A stretch of 64,000 bases of DNA from Terriglobia bacterium. GTDB taxonomy: Bacteria > Acidobacteriota > Terriglobia > Acidiferrales > UBA7541. Of this stretch, positions 63,125 to 64,000 are shown piece by piece; positions within the stretch are counted from its first letter, which is position 1, and every line of letters begins with the position of its first letter. The DNA lies in assembly GCA_020073705.1 (NCBI GenBank), contig JAIQES010000005.1, forward strand, positions 40,567 to 104,566, read 5' to 3'. A model generated the notes under the pieces. The model did not search any database and was not told the origin of the DNA. It saw nothing but the letters and a program-made list of their open reading frames with translations. The position numbers were made by a program, and so were the translations under genes.

Positions 63125-63973
63125 ATGGAGGATAAGGTAATCATAACGGTAGCCCCAACGGGCTCATTCACAACACGAAAAAACACGCCCTACCTGCCGA
63201 TTACCGCGGCAGAGATCATCCAAGAGACAATCCGGTCGTACAACGCGGGTGCGTCGGTGGTGCACCTCCATGGTCGGGACCCGGAAACGGGCAGTCCGAC
63301 GGGAAATCCCGAGATTTTCAGACAATATATCGAGGGGATCAAGGCCCAGATTGACATCCTCGTCCAGATTACGACAGGCGGGGGTGCTGTGGCAGGCGGG
63401 GGTGGGTTGACCCCGGAACAAAGGCTCAAACCGGTGGAAGAACTGGTACCCGACTCTGCCTCCCTAAACTCCGGTTCTTTCAATGTTGGCCTAGCCAAAG
63501 GGGTCTTCTATTCACCGTCCAATGTTATCGAGCACTATGCCAGGCGCTATAAAGAACTCAAAGTGATGCCGGAGTTCGAAGTATACGATGTGGGCATGCT
63601 CAACAACATAGATGTTCTCATTACGAAACCGGGCATTTTAACGCCTCCCTACCGGATCAGCCTCGTAATGGGAATGATGGGCGGTATCCCGGCCATCCCT
63701 AAGAACCTGCTCTTTATGAGGGAAGCACTCCCTCCAAACACACGGTGGCAGACAATTGGCATCGGTCGCCACGAATTTACGCTTGGCACCATGGGTATCC
63801 TGCTAGGTGGTGATGTGAGGGTGGGCTTTGAAGATAACATTTACCTTTCGCGCGGTGTCCTGGCAAAGAGCAATGCGGAGCTTGTGGAGAAAATGGTGAG
63901 GATCGTCCATGAGCTGGGTTACGAGGTGGCGACGGTCGAAGAGGCGCGAAAACTCCTGCCCCTGTTGCGATAG
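63125..63973 (+). CDS. BKACE-family beta-keto acid cleavage enzyme
   Basis: 282 residues, ATG 16 bp after the carboxyltransferase stop. Zinc-binding TIM barrel of the 3-keto-5-aminohexanoate cleavage (Kce/BKACE) family: VIITVAPTGSFTTRKNTPYLP, VVHLHGRDPETGSPTG (metal His pair) and the C-terminal GDVRVGFEDNIYLSRGVLAKSNAELV. BKACE enzymes join a beta-keto acid with acetyl-CoA and release acetoacetate and a new acyl-CoA. Its exact substrate is not readable. With the carboxylase it forms one four-gene operon. Confidence 0.92.
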   Translation: MEDKVIITVAPTGSFTTRKNTPYLPITAAEIIQETIRSYNAGASVVHLHGRDPETGSPTGNPEIFRQYIEGIKAQIDILVQITTGGGAVAGGGGLTPEQRLKPVEELVPDSASLNSGSFNVGLAKGVFYSPSNVIEHYARRYKELKVMPEFEVYDVGMLNNIDVLITKPGILTPPYRISLVMGMMGGIPAIPKNLLFMREALPPNTRWQTIGIGRHEFTLGTMGILLGGDVRVGFEDNIYLSRGVLAKSNAELVEKMVRIVHELGYEVATVEEARKLLPLLR

Positions 63974-64000
63974 AAGTACATCTTGGAGCCTCAATAAAAG

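Noticed and set aside
1..64000. CRISPR arrays, prophage, IS elements or classical toxin-antitoxin loci
   Set aside because: Looked for on both strands; no regularly spaced repeats, transposase, integrase or phage structural genes were recognised.

Overview
The window reads as a chromosomal segment of an acidobacterium (Acidobacteriota), probably a soil or sediment lineage. The main reasons are an Oar-like TonB-type outer-membrane protein directly coupled to a VWFA-related acidobacterial-type secreted protein, many NtrC-type regulators, glycine-zipper envelope proteins, and intergenic palindromic elements of the 'GTCATTCCGAG...AGGAATCTCTC' kind that I associate with this phylum. Taxonomy is inferred from gene content, not from a marker gene.

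Layout. 0.3-11 kb: two sigma-54 response regulators, one with an NtrB-type kinase and a proline-rich lipoprotein; a BNR/Asp-box exoprotein; a PKD-OmpA envelope protein. 11-14 kb: thiO and a LeuA-like synthase; the thiO 3' end is duplicated beyond the synthase gene. 14-17.5 kb: VirB10-like protein, a palindromic element, a polysaccharide deacetylase, DUF190 and crcB behind a fluoride riboswitch. 17.8-31 kb: Oar/VWFA pair, HEAT protein, kinase, site-2 protease, transhydrogenase, moaA. 31-36 kb: a radical SAM protein that looks leaderless, then a Tat-exported ThDP enzyme with cytochrome c and DoxX. 35.8-40.5 kb: pyruvate:ferredoxin oxidoreductase and a DHOD-like protein. 41-47.8 kb: a complete sufR-B-C-D-S-U-T operon. 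49.4-55.4 kb: a complete selenocysteine locus. 55.7-64 kb: ADP-forming acyl-CoA synthetase and UbiD-type decarboxylase, divergent from a biotin carboxylase (BCCP, BC, CT) with a BKACE-family enzyme.

The most important result is the selenocysteine system. tRNA-Sec, selD, selA and selB lie in one minus-strand cluster, and two genes in the same 6 kb are themselves recoded at UGA. SelD carries Sec at its catalytic position. The convergent neighbour (49436-50764) is an exported protein joining an OB-like domain, a redoxin domain with a U-x-x-C active site and a DsbD-alpha-like domain, with a hairpin of the bacterial SECIS type just after the UGA. Ordinary gene calling would truncate or split both genes. 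Biosynthesis machinery and its clients therefore sit together.

Several starts were moved inward from the longest open frame on the basis of Shine-Dalgarno sequences, signal peptides or start/stop overlaps; these are stated per gene. No phage, IS transposase, CRISPR array, rRNA or conjugation module was seen. The only tRNA found is tRNA-Sec.
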